DNA of 64,000 nucleotides, taken from assembly GCF_001507645.1 (NCBI RefSeq), contig NZ_CP013909.1:1178001-1242000 (forward strand). Direction: 5' to 3'. The DNA comes from Hymenobacter sedentarius. Its GTDB lineage: Bacteria > Bacteroidota > Bacteroidia > Cytophagales > Hymenobacteraceae. Of the stretch, positions 33,300 to 41,170 are shown one piece after another (positions within the stretch are counted from its first letter, which is position 1; every line of letters starts with the position of its first letter). The notes beneath the pieces are model-generated. The model was not told the origin of the DNA and ran no database searches. It was given only the letters and a program-made list of their open reading frames with translations. Position numbers and translations under genes: made by a program.

Positions 33300-34934
33300 T
33301 TACAGAATAAACCGCGTGCTCAGGAAATTGCTTTCCTGCTCGTTCACGATGTCGTTCAGAATGTGCTTGTTGGCGTCGGTCTGCTTGGTGGCCACCACCG
33401 TGCGAATGCTGAACGAGCGCAGGGCATCGTGCACCGACAAGGTGCCCTCGGCCGAGTCCTTGCGACCGGTGAAGGGGAAGGTGTCGGGCCCGCGCTGGCA
33501 CTGGGCGTTGATGTTCACGCGGCTCACCTGGTTCACCAGCTGGTCCACCAGGTTGGCCACTTCCTGTGATTCGCTGCTGAAAATGCTCACCTGCTGGCCG
33601 TGGTCGGAGTCGATGATGTACTGAATGGCCTCGTCGACGTGGGCGAAAGACGCCACCGGCACCACCGGGCCAAATTGCTCTTCGCGCCAGAGTTTCATGC
33701 CGTCCTTCACGGGGTACACCAGCGCGGGGTACACCAGCGGGCCGGCGCACATGCCGCCGCCTTCGTTCATGATGCGCGCGCCTTTGCCCTGGGCATCCTC
33801 GAGGCACTCGCCCAGGTAGCCGGGCTTTTGCGGCTCGGGCAGGGGCGTGATGTTCACTTTGTCGTCCCAGGGCATGCCGGGCTTGAGCTTGTTGATTTCC
33901 TCAGCCATGCGCCGCACAAATTCCTCAGCGATGCTCTCGTGCACGAAAAACAGCTTGAGCGCGGTGCAGCGCTGGCCGTTGAAGCTCAGGGCGCCCAGCA
34001 CCGATTCCTTCACGGCCACGTCCAAATCGGCATCGGCCATGATGATGGCCACGTTCTTGGCATCGAGCCCCAGAATGGCGCGCAGGCGGTTGGACTTGGG
34101 GTGCAGCTTCTTGAGCGAGTCGGCCACGCGGCTGCTGCCGATGAGGCCCAGCACATCAATCTTGCCCGACGACATCAGGGCCGGCACGATGGTGTTGCCG
34201 CGGCCGTACACCGTGTTCACCACGCCCTTGGGGAAGGCCTCGGTGAAGGCCTTGAGCAGCGGGAAGTGCAGCAGGGCGCCGTGTTTCGGGGGCTTGAAAA
34301 GCACAGTGTTGCCCATAATCAGGGCCGGAATCAGCATGCAGAACGTTTCGTTCAGCGGGTAGTTGAACGGGCCCATACAGAGCACCACGCCCAGCGGCGA
34401 GCGCCGAATCTGGCCGATGATGCCTTCCTCGATGGTGAAGCGCGACGAGTCGCGGTCGATGTCCTTAAGGGCGTCGATGGTATTGCGGATGTAGTCGACG
34501 GTCCGGTCGAATTCCTTCTCCGAATCGGCGGCCGACTTGCCGATTTCCCAGAGTAACAGCTGCACGATTTCCTTTTTCTGGGCCACGATGAGGCGGGTGA
34601 ACTTCTCCACCGCCGCAATGCGCTCGGCCACGCTCATGGTGGGCCACTCACCGCGGCCGTGGTCGTAGGCGCGCACGGCGGCATCGAGGGCCTTGAGGCT
34701 TTCGGCCTCGTCGAGCAAGGGGTACGAGCCGATGACGATGGGCGTGAGGTCGCCGTCGGAGTCGCGCAGCTGAATGGGGGAGAGCACCACCTGCGTGGGG
34801 CCGTGCCACTCGCGCAGCTCGCCATCGAGCAGGTACTGGCGCTGGTGCAAGGGTTCGGGCCGGCGCCAGGCTTCGGGAATGGCCGCCTCATCGGGCGGGA
34901 AAAGTTCGGTTAGGCTTTCGGTGGTTACAAGCAT
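33300..34934 (-). CDS. gapN: NADP-dependent glyceraldehyde-3-phosphate dehydrogenase-like aldehyde dehydrogenase
   Basis: A 544-residue aldehyde dehydrogenase superfamily enzyme from ATG 34934 (MLVTTESLTE). The nucleophile is Cys323 in LSFNGQRCTALK, the oxyanion Asn is in GPFNYPLN (191), and EEQFGPVVPVASF and the C-terminal FPFTGRKDSAEGTL with the QRGPDTFPF segment fit the GapN branch that oxidises glyceraldehyde-3-phosphate directly to 3-phosphoglycerate. The position that is normally the general base Glu (in ELGGK) reads GLDAK here, with Gly289 in its place and Asp291 two positions on. The substitution may be branch-typical. The symbol is by family and the substrate is inferred. Confidence 0.85.
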   Translation of the reverse strand: MLVTTESLTELFPPDEAAIPEAWRRPEPLHQRQYLLDGELREWHGPTQVVLSPIQLRDSDGDLTPIVIGSYPLLDEAESLKALDAAVRAYDHGRGEWPTMSVAERIAAVEKFTRLIVAQKKEIVQLLLWEIGKSAADSEKEFDRTVDYIRNTIDALKDIDRDSSRFTIEEGIIGQIRRSPLGVVLCMGPFNYPLNETFCMLIPALIMGNTVLFKPPKHGALLHFPLLKAFTEAFPKGVVNTVYGRGNTIVPALMSSGKIDVLGLIGSSRVADSLKKLHPKSNRLRAILGLDAKNVAIIMADADLDVAVKESVLGALSFNGQRCTALKLFFVHESIAEEFVRRMAEEINKLKPGMPWDDKVNITPLPEPQKPGYLGECLEDAQGKGARIMNEGGGMCAGPLVYPALVYPVKDGMKLWREEQFGPVVPVASFAHVDEAIQYIIDSDHGQQVSIFSSESQEVANLVDQLVNQVSRVNINAQCQRGPDTFPFTGRKDSAEGTLSVHDALRSFSIRTVVATKQTDANKHILNDIVNEQESNFLSTRFIL

Positions 34935-34948
34935 GGTCAAAAGAACAG

Positions 34949-34971
34949 TGTGTAGTGCGAACCTACACACA
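34949..34971. promoter_or_regulatory. GTGTGTAG dyad upstream of the GapN-like gene
   Basis: GTGTGTAG (34949-34956) and CTACACAC (34964-34971) form a perfect eight-base dyad with a seven-base spacer, 15 bases upstream of the start. The size and position suit a dimeric repressor site. No regulator is known. Confidence 0.45.
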
Positions 34972-35092
34972 AGCAAAGGCCAACGGAAATGTTGGGCTTC
35001 GGACTGCTCTCGGAAGGGAATTTACGGGAACGTTTGCGTGCCACTGACGAGCAAAGAAGCCGTATGTTCAGGCCATAATCTTTTTTTGCACC

Positions 35093-35524
35093 ATGCCGCT
35101 CCGCCTCCTGCTTTTGCTCAACTTCGCCGCTGCGGCCTACCTCACCGGCCTCATCTGGACGGTGCAGGTAGTGCACTACCCCGGCTTTGGGCAGGTGCCC
35201 AAAGCCGGCTGGGCGGCTTTCCACGCGGCCCACACCCGCCGCATGAGCTACGTGGTGCTGGTGCCCATGGTGGTTGAGCTGGGCCTGGCCATCTGGCTGA
35301 CCTGGGCGGGGCGCAGTGCGCTGCCCGGCGGCGCGGGCTGGTGGAGCCTGGGCCTGGTGGGGCTGATTTGGGCGGCCACGTTCTTTATCTCGGTGCCCTT
35401 TCACAACCGGCTGGCGCAAGGCTATGACTACATTGCCATCGATGGCCTCATCCGCACCAACTGGTTGCGCACGCTGGCCTGGACGGCGCGGGCCGTACTC
35501 CTGGGCTGGCTTTTGGCCCGCTGA
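35093..35524 (+). CDS. conserved hypothetical four-helix membrane protein
   Basis: A 143-residue integral membrane protein with four hydrophobic segments: about residues 4-24, 53-71, 83-101 and 126-141. Conserved-looking features are QVVHYPGFGQVP and AAFHAAHTRRMSYVVL in the first loop, and ISVPFHNRLAQGYD in the last. The pattern is that of small Bacteroidota proteins of unknown function, perhaps related to DUF1772. The start is ATG 35093. It is divergent from the GapN-like gene and convergent with the DUF308 gene, 50 bases apart. Confidence 0.7.
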   Translation: MPLRLLLLLNFAAAAYLTGLIWTVQVVHYPGFGQVPKAGWAAFHAAHTRRMSYVVLVPMVVELGLAIWLTWAGRSALPGGAGWWSLGLVGLIWAATFFISVPFHNRLAQGYDYIAIDGLIRTNWLRTLAWTARAVLLGWLLAR

Positions 35525-35574
35525 GGCGGAAGCCATTCTTCGGCAGGACCAGCCCCAACGAGGCCGGCCGGGCA

Positions 35575-36156
35575 TTAGCCAGCTGCCTGGGCCATCGTAG
35601 ACCTGCCGCTGTGGCCCGCCGTGCGGCGGCGCAGCCGGTACGCCAGGATGCCCAGTATCATTCCGAAACCAAAAATGTAGGCCCCCACCCACCACGCCAG
35701 GGCCAGCGCCCCGGCCCGGGGCCAGAAGATGAGCAGCACGCCAAAGCCGATGGCCAGCAAGCCACTGAGCAGCATCAGCCCCTCGCTGGCCCGGTGCTTC
35801 CGGAGCCGAAAGGCGGTGCCTATCTGCAAAAAGCCGGTTAAGATGGCCCACAAAGCCACCACGTACACCAGCGCCAGCAGCGTAATGTCGGGCCAGGCCA
35901 GGGTAAGCCCGCCGGCCACCACGCCGGCCACGCCCTCCAGCACCAGGCCCCACCAGACCGGCTGGTCCCGGCTTTGGCGGAAGGCCGCTACCAGCGTCAG
36001 CAAGCCGTTGAGGATGAAGTAAACGCCGAAGAGGGCGACCAGAACCAGGAGCGTGAGCCCCGGCAGTAGGAAGGTGAGCAGGGCGCAGATGGTGGCTACC
36101 AGACTGCGCAAAGCCAACGCCCACCAGTTGGTGTGCAAAACCGAAGGAATCATCAT
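35575..36156 (-). CDS. HdeD family acid-resistance-like membrane protein (DUF308)
   Basis: A 193-residue membrane protein with about six hydrophobic segments in three repeating pairs (ALRSLVATICALLTFLLPGLTLLVLVALFGVYFIL, then GVAGVVAGGLTLAWPDITLLALVYVVALWAIL, then LLSGLLAIGFGVLLIFWPRAGALALAW). The repeated PG-x-TL/WP-x-TLL pattern is typical of DUF308/HdeD, linked to acid stress in enterics. Start ATG 36156 (MMIPSVLHTNWW) follows a 1-codon alternative at 36153. Role here is by family only. A 190-base gap without a gene separates it from the M28 peptidase stop. Confidence 0.82.
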   Translation of the reverse strand: MMIPSVLHTNWWALALRSLVATICALLTFLLPGLTLLVLVALFGVYFILNGLLTLVAAFRQSRDQPVWWGLVLEGVAGVVAGGLTLAWPDITLLALVYVVALWAILTGFLQIGTAFRLRKHRASEGLMLLSGLLAIGFGVLLIFWPRAGALALAWWVGAYIFGFGMILGILAYRLRRRTAGHSGRSTMAQAAG

Positions 36157-36346
36157 GGCAGAAAGCACAAGCCGCGGGAACAGCGTCGCCCCGCTTATCC
36201 GCCCTAACAATGGCCTTGGGTCCGGCGTTACCCAAAACCACCCCCAGCGGCTGAATTCCGTGTTTTTTGCCTAACGTTCCGTATTTGCCACGCTGCTCTT
36301 GCGACCACTACCGATGGAACCACCCCTGGCGGCTTCCTGGCCAAGC

Positions 36347-38077
36347 CTACTGCGCCGGGCGGCTTTTCTCGCGGATGGCCTTGAATTCTGAGCCTTCCTT
36401 CCACTTCGGGAACGTGGTTTCGCTGGCCAAGCGCTGGCCGATGCGAAACAGCAGGCGGGCGTCCTGCTCGGCGCCGCGCAGGTCCCACTTGGGGTCGTAT
36501 TGGTCGGAGGGCTGGTGGTAGCTCTTTTCTTCGAAGTCCTTGCGCTGCTTCTCGGCGAAGGCTTTGCCGTGCAGGCGGCTTTCAAACTGCCCGCTGGCGT
36601 AGAGCGCCGGAATGCCCACTTTGGCAAAGCTGAAATGGTCGGAGCGGTAGAAGCTGCCGGTTTCGGGGTGCTGGTAGGGGATGACGTAACGGTTTTGCTC
36701 CTTGGCGGCGGCGCGGGCGTAGTCGTCCAGCTCCGACTGCCCGTAGCCGGTGATGGTCACGTCGCGCATGGGCCCGAACGCCAGCAGCTCGTCCATGTTG
36801 ATGTCGGCCACGGTATTAGCCACCGGGAACAGCGGGTGCCCGGCGTAGTACTGCGAGCCCAGTAGGCCCTGCTCCTCGCCCGTCACGGCCAGGAATACGA
36901 TGCTGCGCTGCGGCTTTTCCTTGGCGTGCACAAAGCCGTTGGCAATGGCCAGCAGGGCGGCGCAGCCGCTGGCGTTGTCGAGCGCGCCGTTATAGATAGA
37001 GTCGCCGGCAATGGCCGGGCCGATGCCGAGGTGGTCCCAGTGGGCCGAGTAGATGATGTACTCTTTGGGCCGCGTGGTGCCGGGCAGCACGGCCACCACG
37101 TTTTTGGATGTTTTGCGGGTAATCTTATTGTGCAGCGTGGTGCTGATGTTCAGGCCCAGGGGCCGCGCCCGGAAGCCGGGCTTGTTGGCGGCGGCGTAGG
37201 CCTCGTCGTAGCTCTGGCCGGCCGTGGCAAACAGGCGCTTGGCGGCGTCGAGGGTCATCCAGCCCTCCATGGCCACTTTGCTGGCGCCGTGGTCCGGCGT
37301 CTGGGGGTGCAGCTTGGCGCCGCCGTTGCTGCTTTGCACCACCGTCCAGGGGTAGGAGGCGGGCTTGGTGTCGTGAATGATGAGGATGCCGGTGGCACCG
37401 TGGCGGGCCGCTTCCTCGTACTTGTAGCCCCAGCGGCCGTAGTACGTCATTTCTTTGCCCTTAAATAAGGTGGTGTCGTTGCCGGCGTTGCCGGGGTCGT
37501 TTATCAGCACCACCACGGTTTTGCCCTTCACGTCGAGGCCGGCATAGTCGTCCCACTTATACTCGGGCGCCACCACGCCGTAGCCCGCAAACACCAGCGG
37601 CGAGTTGGTCACCTTCACGGTGGGCTGTTCGCGCTCGGTGAGCACCATGTAGTCGGTGCGATACTTCAGGGTCAGGCTTTTGCCGTTGCGCGTGACGGTG
37701 GCCGTCGAATCGGGCTTGCCGGTAATCTCTACAAGGGGCACGGCCTGGAAGTAGGTGCCGTTGGGCCCGGGTTTGAGCCCAAGTTTTTTGAATTCCGAAG
37801 CCAGGTAGTTGGTGGCTTTTTCCTCGCCTGCCGTAAACGGCCGCCGGCCCTGAAACTCATCCGAGGCCAGCGCCTTGATGTGCTGGCCGATGAGCGAGGC
37901 CGTGATGCCATCGGCCGGCGCTGGCACGCTGGCCGTGTCGGTAGGCGCGGTTTCGGTTTCGGCTTGGCCGCCCGCCGAGGCGGCGGTTTTGTTTGAAGAA
38001 GTCTGGCCCTGGCAGCTCGCCAGCAGCAGGCCGGCTGCGGTTGGCAGCAGCCACCCGCGCAACGTAAATAAACGCAT
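36347..38077 (-). CDS. M28 family zinc aminopeptidase-like lipoprotein with PA domain
   Basis: A 576-residue exported peptidase from ATG 38077 (MRLFTLRGWLLPTAAGLLLASCQ), a lipoprotein signal with lipobox LASC. A Thr/Ala-rich spacer is followed by the M28 N-terminal part (IKALASDEFQGRRPFTAGEEKATNYLASEF), a PA-domain-like insert (PLVFAGYGVVAPEY, VVVLINDPGN) and the catalytic domain: SAHWDHLG (His), NGALDNASG (Asp), VTGEEQGLLGS (Glu pair), INMDELL (Asp) and YHQPSDQYDP (His). All five co-catalytic zinc ligands are therefore visible. It likely trims peptides at the cell surface or in the periplasm. The 70 residues upstream in frame are not signal-like. Confidence 0.92.
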   Translation of the reverse strand: MRLFTLRGWLLPTAAGLLLASCQGQTSSNKTAASAGGQAETETAPTDTASVPAPADGITASLIGQHIKALASDEFQGRRPFTAGEEKATNYLASEFKKLGLKPGPNGTYFQAVPLVEITGKPDSTATVTRNGKSLTLKYRTDYMVLTEREQPTVKVTNSPLVFAGYGVVAPEYKWDDYAGLDVKGKTVVVLINDPGNAGNDTTLFKGKEMTYYGRWGYKYEEAARHGATGILIIHDTKPASYPWTVVQSSNGGAKLHPQTPDHGASKVAMEGWMTLDAAKRLFATAGQSYDEAYAAANKPGFRARPLGLNISTTLHNKITRKTSKNVVAVLPGTTRPKEYIIYSAHWDHLGIGPAIAGDSIYNGALDNASGCAALLAIANGFVHAKEKPQRSIVFLAVTGEEQGLLGSQYYAGHPLFPVANTVADINMDELLAFGPMRDVTITGYGQSELDDYARAAAKEQNRYVIPYQHPETGSFYRSDHFSFAKVGIPALYASGQFESRLHGKAFAEKQRKDFEEKSYHQPSDQYDPKWDLRGAEQDARLLFRIGQRLASETTFPKWKEGSEFKAIREKSRPAQ

Positions 38078-38557
38078 CAGTAAGAAGGTCTTGGTCTCCG
38101 GCCGATAGCCAGAGCCCGCCTGCAGCGGGCAACAGGCCGGCTGCAATCTGCGCCCCGGCGCGAGGGCAGACGCTGCGAATGTAGCACAGGAAATCCCTGT
38201 TTGACCAGCCCACTTTCCACGGCTCCCTTCCCGGCATAATTCAGCTAAATCCCTGCCCTTCTTGGGCTCACTGAAGATGCTGGGCAATAGTATGGGCCGA
38301 TTATTGCTTAGCTACGTATTGGCTCCCGCGTAGCGGCCCGGCTGTACTCGAGTGCTGCTTGCCTGCTGCCCGGGTGGAGCGTTCAACAAGGCCCCGGTTC
38401 CGGGAGCGTAGCCTTCGCTTAGCCAGCCATAATTCCGGCTACGCCTTGTGTCCAACTCAGGCGCGACGCCGAAGCAAACCACCCTCGCTAGTCCGCCCAA
38501 ACCCATCCGTCTAAGGCTGGGTGCCAAACATCTTCTTCAACTATATTCCACCTGTTT
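38078..38557. other. intergenic region, no supported gene
   Basis: This 480-base stretch lies between the divergent M28 gene and the small protein at 38558. A 71-codon minus-strand frame (38312-38527) has no recognisable features and I do not accept it. Small GC hairpins such as GCCCGCCTGCAGCGGGC occur. The two promoters should be here but no exact TAnnTTTG was seen. Confidence 0.5.
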
Positions 38558-38812
38558 ATGCCTTATTCTAGCTTTCTCACTCCTCCTGCCGGCCTCAGCC
38601 CCGAGCAACACCAGCAGTGGACCCGCCGCCAGTACGTAGCCGAGTGCGCCATCGACTTTCTGGCGGCTAAAGACCAGTCCCTCAACGACTCCGTGCTGGC
38701 CCACCTGCAGGACTACGTCAGCGGGGAGGCCAGCCTGGGCCAGGCCATTGGTCGCTTGGTCGACTACTTTGCCCGGGAGTCGGGCGCTGGGCACCAGCCG
38801 CTGGCTTCCTAA
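38558..38812 (+). CDS. small helical protein, possibly antitoxin-like
   Basis: An 84-residue acidic, mainly helical protein (LSPEQHQQWTRRQYVAECAIDFLAAKD, then VLAHLQDYVSGEASLGQAIGRLVDYFARES). The segment YVSGEASLGQAIGRL loosely recalls the yvaGeisldEaiarl tail of VbhA-type antitoxins, but the central motif of that family is not convincing and there is no Fic or toxin gene beside it. The start is ATG 38558. It ends just before a very stable hairpin. Function unknown. Confidence 0.55.
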   Translation: MPYSSFLTPPAGLSPEQHQQWTRRQYVAECAIDFLAAKDQSLNDSVLAHLQDYVSGEASLGQAIGRLVDYFARESGAGHQPLAS

Positions 38813-38834
38813 CCGCTACAATCCTTTCAATATG

Positions 38835-38897
38835 AAACGCGCCCCCGTCGGGCCGCGCCCCTGATTGCAGAGGGCGCGGCCCGACGGGGGCGCGTTT
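38835..38897. terminator. very stable GC-rich hairpin (26-base perfect arms)
   Basis: The arms 38835-38860 and 38872-38897 (AAACGCGCCCCCGTCGGGCC and on) are exact reverse complements with an 11-base loop. It lies between convergent genes (stops at 38812 and 38921) and probably ends transcription on both strands. Confidence 0.85.
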
Positions 38898-38920
38898 GAC
38901 GTTATTGAGCCAGGCTTAGG

Positions 38921-39415
38921 CTACATGGCCTTGGCGTTGATGTAGTTTTTGGCCAACTCGTTGAGCTTGGTATCGGTAAACTGCTCTTCTTCTAGGGTTT
39001 GGCGCAGCAGGTTGGCGGCTTCGTTGTGGCCCAGGCGCTCGGCGTAGTGGGCGGCGGTGCCGTAGCCCGAAATCTCGTAGTGCTCGATGCGCTGCGCCGC
39101 GGCAATCAGGGCCGCGTCCATCACCTCGTCGGTGGCGCGCTCCGACATCGTTTCCTGGCCTTCGGCAATGAGGCCGGCCATGGCCTTACAGGTGTGGCCG
39201 TCCAGGTCCAGATTCAGGGATTTGCCAATGCGCTCGAGGCGCTCCACTTGCTTTTCGGTTTCGCGCAAATGCTTTTCAAAACCGGCGCGCAGGCGGCCGT
39301 CCCGGGCTTTTTCGGCCATTTTGGGCATGGCCTTCACCAGTTGGTTTTCGGCACTGTATAGGTCCTTGAGCTGCAGCTCAAACAGGTCGTCGAGGGTTTC
39401 CAATTTATCGAACAT
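38921..39415 (-). CDS. YciE/YciF family ferritin-like protein (DUF892)
   Basis: A 164-residue helical protein. It starts MFDKLETLDDLFELQLKDLYSAENQLVKAMPKM with the conserved Glu of the diiron-type helix bundle, followed by HLRETEKQVERLERI, TCKAMAGLIAEGQETM, IAAAQRIEHYEISGYGTA and LLRQTLEEEQFTDTKL. This is the exact pattern of the YciE/YciF stress proteins, ferritin-like four-helix bundles that may hold metal. They are often linked with oxidative or osmotic stress. It stands alone on the minus strand with a 289-base region upstream that contains only a weak hairpin. Confidence 0.9.
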   Translation of the reverse strand: MFDKLETLDDLFELQLKDLYSAENQLVKAMPKMAEKARDGRLRAGFEKHLRETEKQVERLERIGKSLNLDLDGHTCKAMAGLIAEGQETMSERATDEVMDAALIAAAQRIEHYEISGYGTAAHYAERLGHNEAANLLRQTLEEEQFTDTKLNELAKNYINAKAM

Positions 39416-39704
39416 AACAAAGGGAATGGAGTGGGAAAAATGAAAAAGCAGCGATGGCCGGCGGGATTAGTCGCTTGGGCCTCGCTGCTTTCTTTACGTC
39501 CCATCAGCCGCCACGTTAAGGCCGGCCGGCTCCATTCGGTGCGCTCCTGGCGAACGCAGGTTTTGCTGTAATGTTAAATAATGATTTGAGCCTTAGAAGG
39601 CTATTGGGGGCGGGATGACAAGCGGGTGCCAGCAGGCCGGGATAAGTACGCAAGCGAAAACCCGTACTTGCCGAAGCAGTTTTGCGCCGCCGGTGCCGGC
39701 CGGG

Positions 39705-40319
39705 CTAGAGCCGGGCGAAGTGTTCGGCCGCAATCCGCGTGCCGGCGTCGGTGCAGATGCCGCGGATGTAGTACAGGAAAATGCTGCGAAACACCTCGGC
39801 CATGTTGTAGCGGTCGGGCGGAAACACCTGCGGGTTGAGCAACATGTTTATCTGCTCAATCAATATCTTGCTAACCAGGTTGATGTTGATGTCGGAGCGA
39901 AACAGCTGGTTGCGAATGCCGTCGTTGAGCAGCTGCTGAAGCTGCGGGGCCGAGTAGCTGGCCAGGTGGTCCATCACCGCATTCCAGCTCTTGGGAAAGC
40001 CGGTTTGCAGCTCGGCGTAGAACTGCGACGGAATAGTAGATAAGTCCCGCAGGCCCAGCTGCAACAGCCCGTAAAGGCGCTCCACCGCCGACGGGTATTG
40101 CGCGTAAAGCTCGAGGTGCTCCTGCTTCTGCCGCTCGATGTCGGCCAGCATGACGTGGTGCACCAGGCCGGCCCGCTGGGGGTACTGGGCGTTCAACTTG
40201 GCCACCGTGGTGGAGAGGGCCTCGGCCAGCAGCGCGTCGGGCGCGGCTTGGAGCCCGTGTTGGTAGAAAATAGGCAGGGCCGCTTCCAAAGAAGCGTCCG
40301 CAAGGGTAAGGTTGGGCAT
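39705..40319 (-). CDS. TetR/AcrR family regulator with degenerate HTH
   Basis: A 204-residue protein starting at ATG 40319. The C-terminal part follows the Bacteroidota TetR/AcrR effector-domain pattern (LDIERQKQEHLEL, PSQFYAELQTGFPKSWNAV, ILIEQINMLLNPQVFPPDRYNMAEVFRSIFLYYIRGI). The N-terminal part should hold a helix-turn-helix but reads LEAALPIFYQHGLQAAPDALLAEALSTTVAKL, lacking the usual DIA-x-x-xGvskgtlY motif. It may bind DNA differently or act without it. It lies next to cruF and crtD on the same strand and may control them. Confidence 0.72.
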   Translation of the reverse strand: MPNLTLADASLEAALPIFYQHGLQAAPDALLAEALSTTVAKLNAQYPQRAGLVHHVMLADIERQKQEHLELYAQYPSAVERLYGLLQLGLRDLSTIPSQFYAELQTGFPKSWNAVMDHLASYSAPQLQQLLNDGIRNQLFRSDININLVSKILIEQINMLLNPQVFPPDRYNMAEVFRSIFLYYIRGICTDAGTRIAAEHFARL

Positions 40320-40414
40320 AAAGCGAAAAAGCAGAAGAGTTCGTCCCAACGAAGCAGCTAGCCCGTTAGTTCGGTAGCGGGCAAGGGGCGCTGTGCACGA
40401 TGATAGGTCAGCAA

Positions 40415-41083
40415 CTATTGCTGAACGGCGCCCAAAAGGAAAAAGAACAACAGTTGCGTGAGGTAAACCAGTGGCACCAAAGCGTTGGTCTTGGTAAAGT
40501 TCGCCCGGTTGAACAGCATCTGCAACACGCAGGAAAAAATAAACCAATCGCGAAAATTCTGGAAAGGAATGACGCTGGCCGTCCAGTGCCAAAAGTCATA
40601 GGTGCTGGCCACGGGCTCCATGCACATATCCAGGCCCACCATGAGCAAGGCCGCCAGTATGGTGCGGGGCAGCTCGGGCAGCGGCAGGTAGCGGGACAGC
40701 GTGCCGCACACGTACGTCAGCACCAGCCAATTGAGCCCAATGGCCAGCGGCACCCCCATTACCAAGAGGCCCAGCGTGTGGCCGTAGTAGTAGTGCCCGA
40801 AGAACTTGCCCGTGGTGACCCCAATGACCTCGGCGGCAAAGCCCAGCAGGCTCACCGTGATGCAGAACCCCCAAAAGCTGAGGGTCCGGCCCGGCTGAAA
40901 AGCAATCAGCAGCACCGCCGTGAGCAGCAGCGTGAGCGGCGTAAAGCGCAGGTAAAAGCCGGGGTCTTTGGAAAACGCCAGCCCCACAAAGCCCGTGATG
41001 TGAAACAGCAGGACCAGGCCCTGGGCCACGCGCAGCCGGCGGGGAGCAGTCACGGCCGGTAACGGCTCGGTGTAATCAACCAT
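40415..41083 (-). CDS. cruF: carotenoid biosynthesis membrane protein (CruF-like, DUF422)
   Basis: A 222-residue membrane protein of the DUF422 family with about seven hydrophobic segments. Conserved points are VIGVTTGKFFGHYYYG (about 88-103), VPLAIGLNWLVLTYV, MVGLDMCMEPVAS and YDFWHWTASVIPFQNFRDWFIFS. This family includes CruF, the carotenoid 1',2'-hydratase that adds a hydroxyl to an acyclic end. It is 71 bases from the crtD-type desaturase on the same strand, which supports a shared role in making acyclic hydroxylated xanthophylls such as flexixanthin. The final products are inferred. Confidence 0.86.
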   Translation of the reverse strand: MVDYTEPLPAVTAPRRLRVAQGLVLLFHITGFVGLAFSKDPGFYLRFTPLTLLLTAVLLIAFQPGRTLSFWGFCITVSLLGFAAEVIGVTTGKFFGHYYYGHTLGLLVMGVPLAIGLNWLVLTYVCGTLSRYLPLPELPRTILAALLMVGLDMCMEPVASTYDFWHWTASVIPFQNFRDWFIFSCVLQMLFNRANFTKTNALVPLVYLTQLLFFFLLGAVQQ

Positions 41084-41090
41084 GCATTTG

Positions 41091-41170
41091 AATTAAGAAT
41101 GAAGAATGAGGAATGAGGAATGAGCCCAACGACCAATTCCTTCTTCCTCATTTTTCATTCCTCAGTAATT
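41091..41170. repeat. AATGAGG heptamer repeat hairpin
   Basis: The left side 41091-41124 reads AATTAAG, AATGAAG, AATGAGG, AATGAGG, AATGAG. The right side 41135-41170 is an imperfect inverse (TTCATTCCTCAGTAATT). It lies between cruF and crtD and, as at 19310, overlaps the end of the upstream-side gene: the crtD stop and its two last Glu codons come from this DNA. Confidence 0.8.

Noticed and set aside
38312..38527. 71-codon minus-strand frame in the 480-base gap
   Set aside because: No domain, no promoter, and it overlaps neither neighbour; likely chance.
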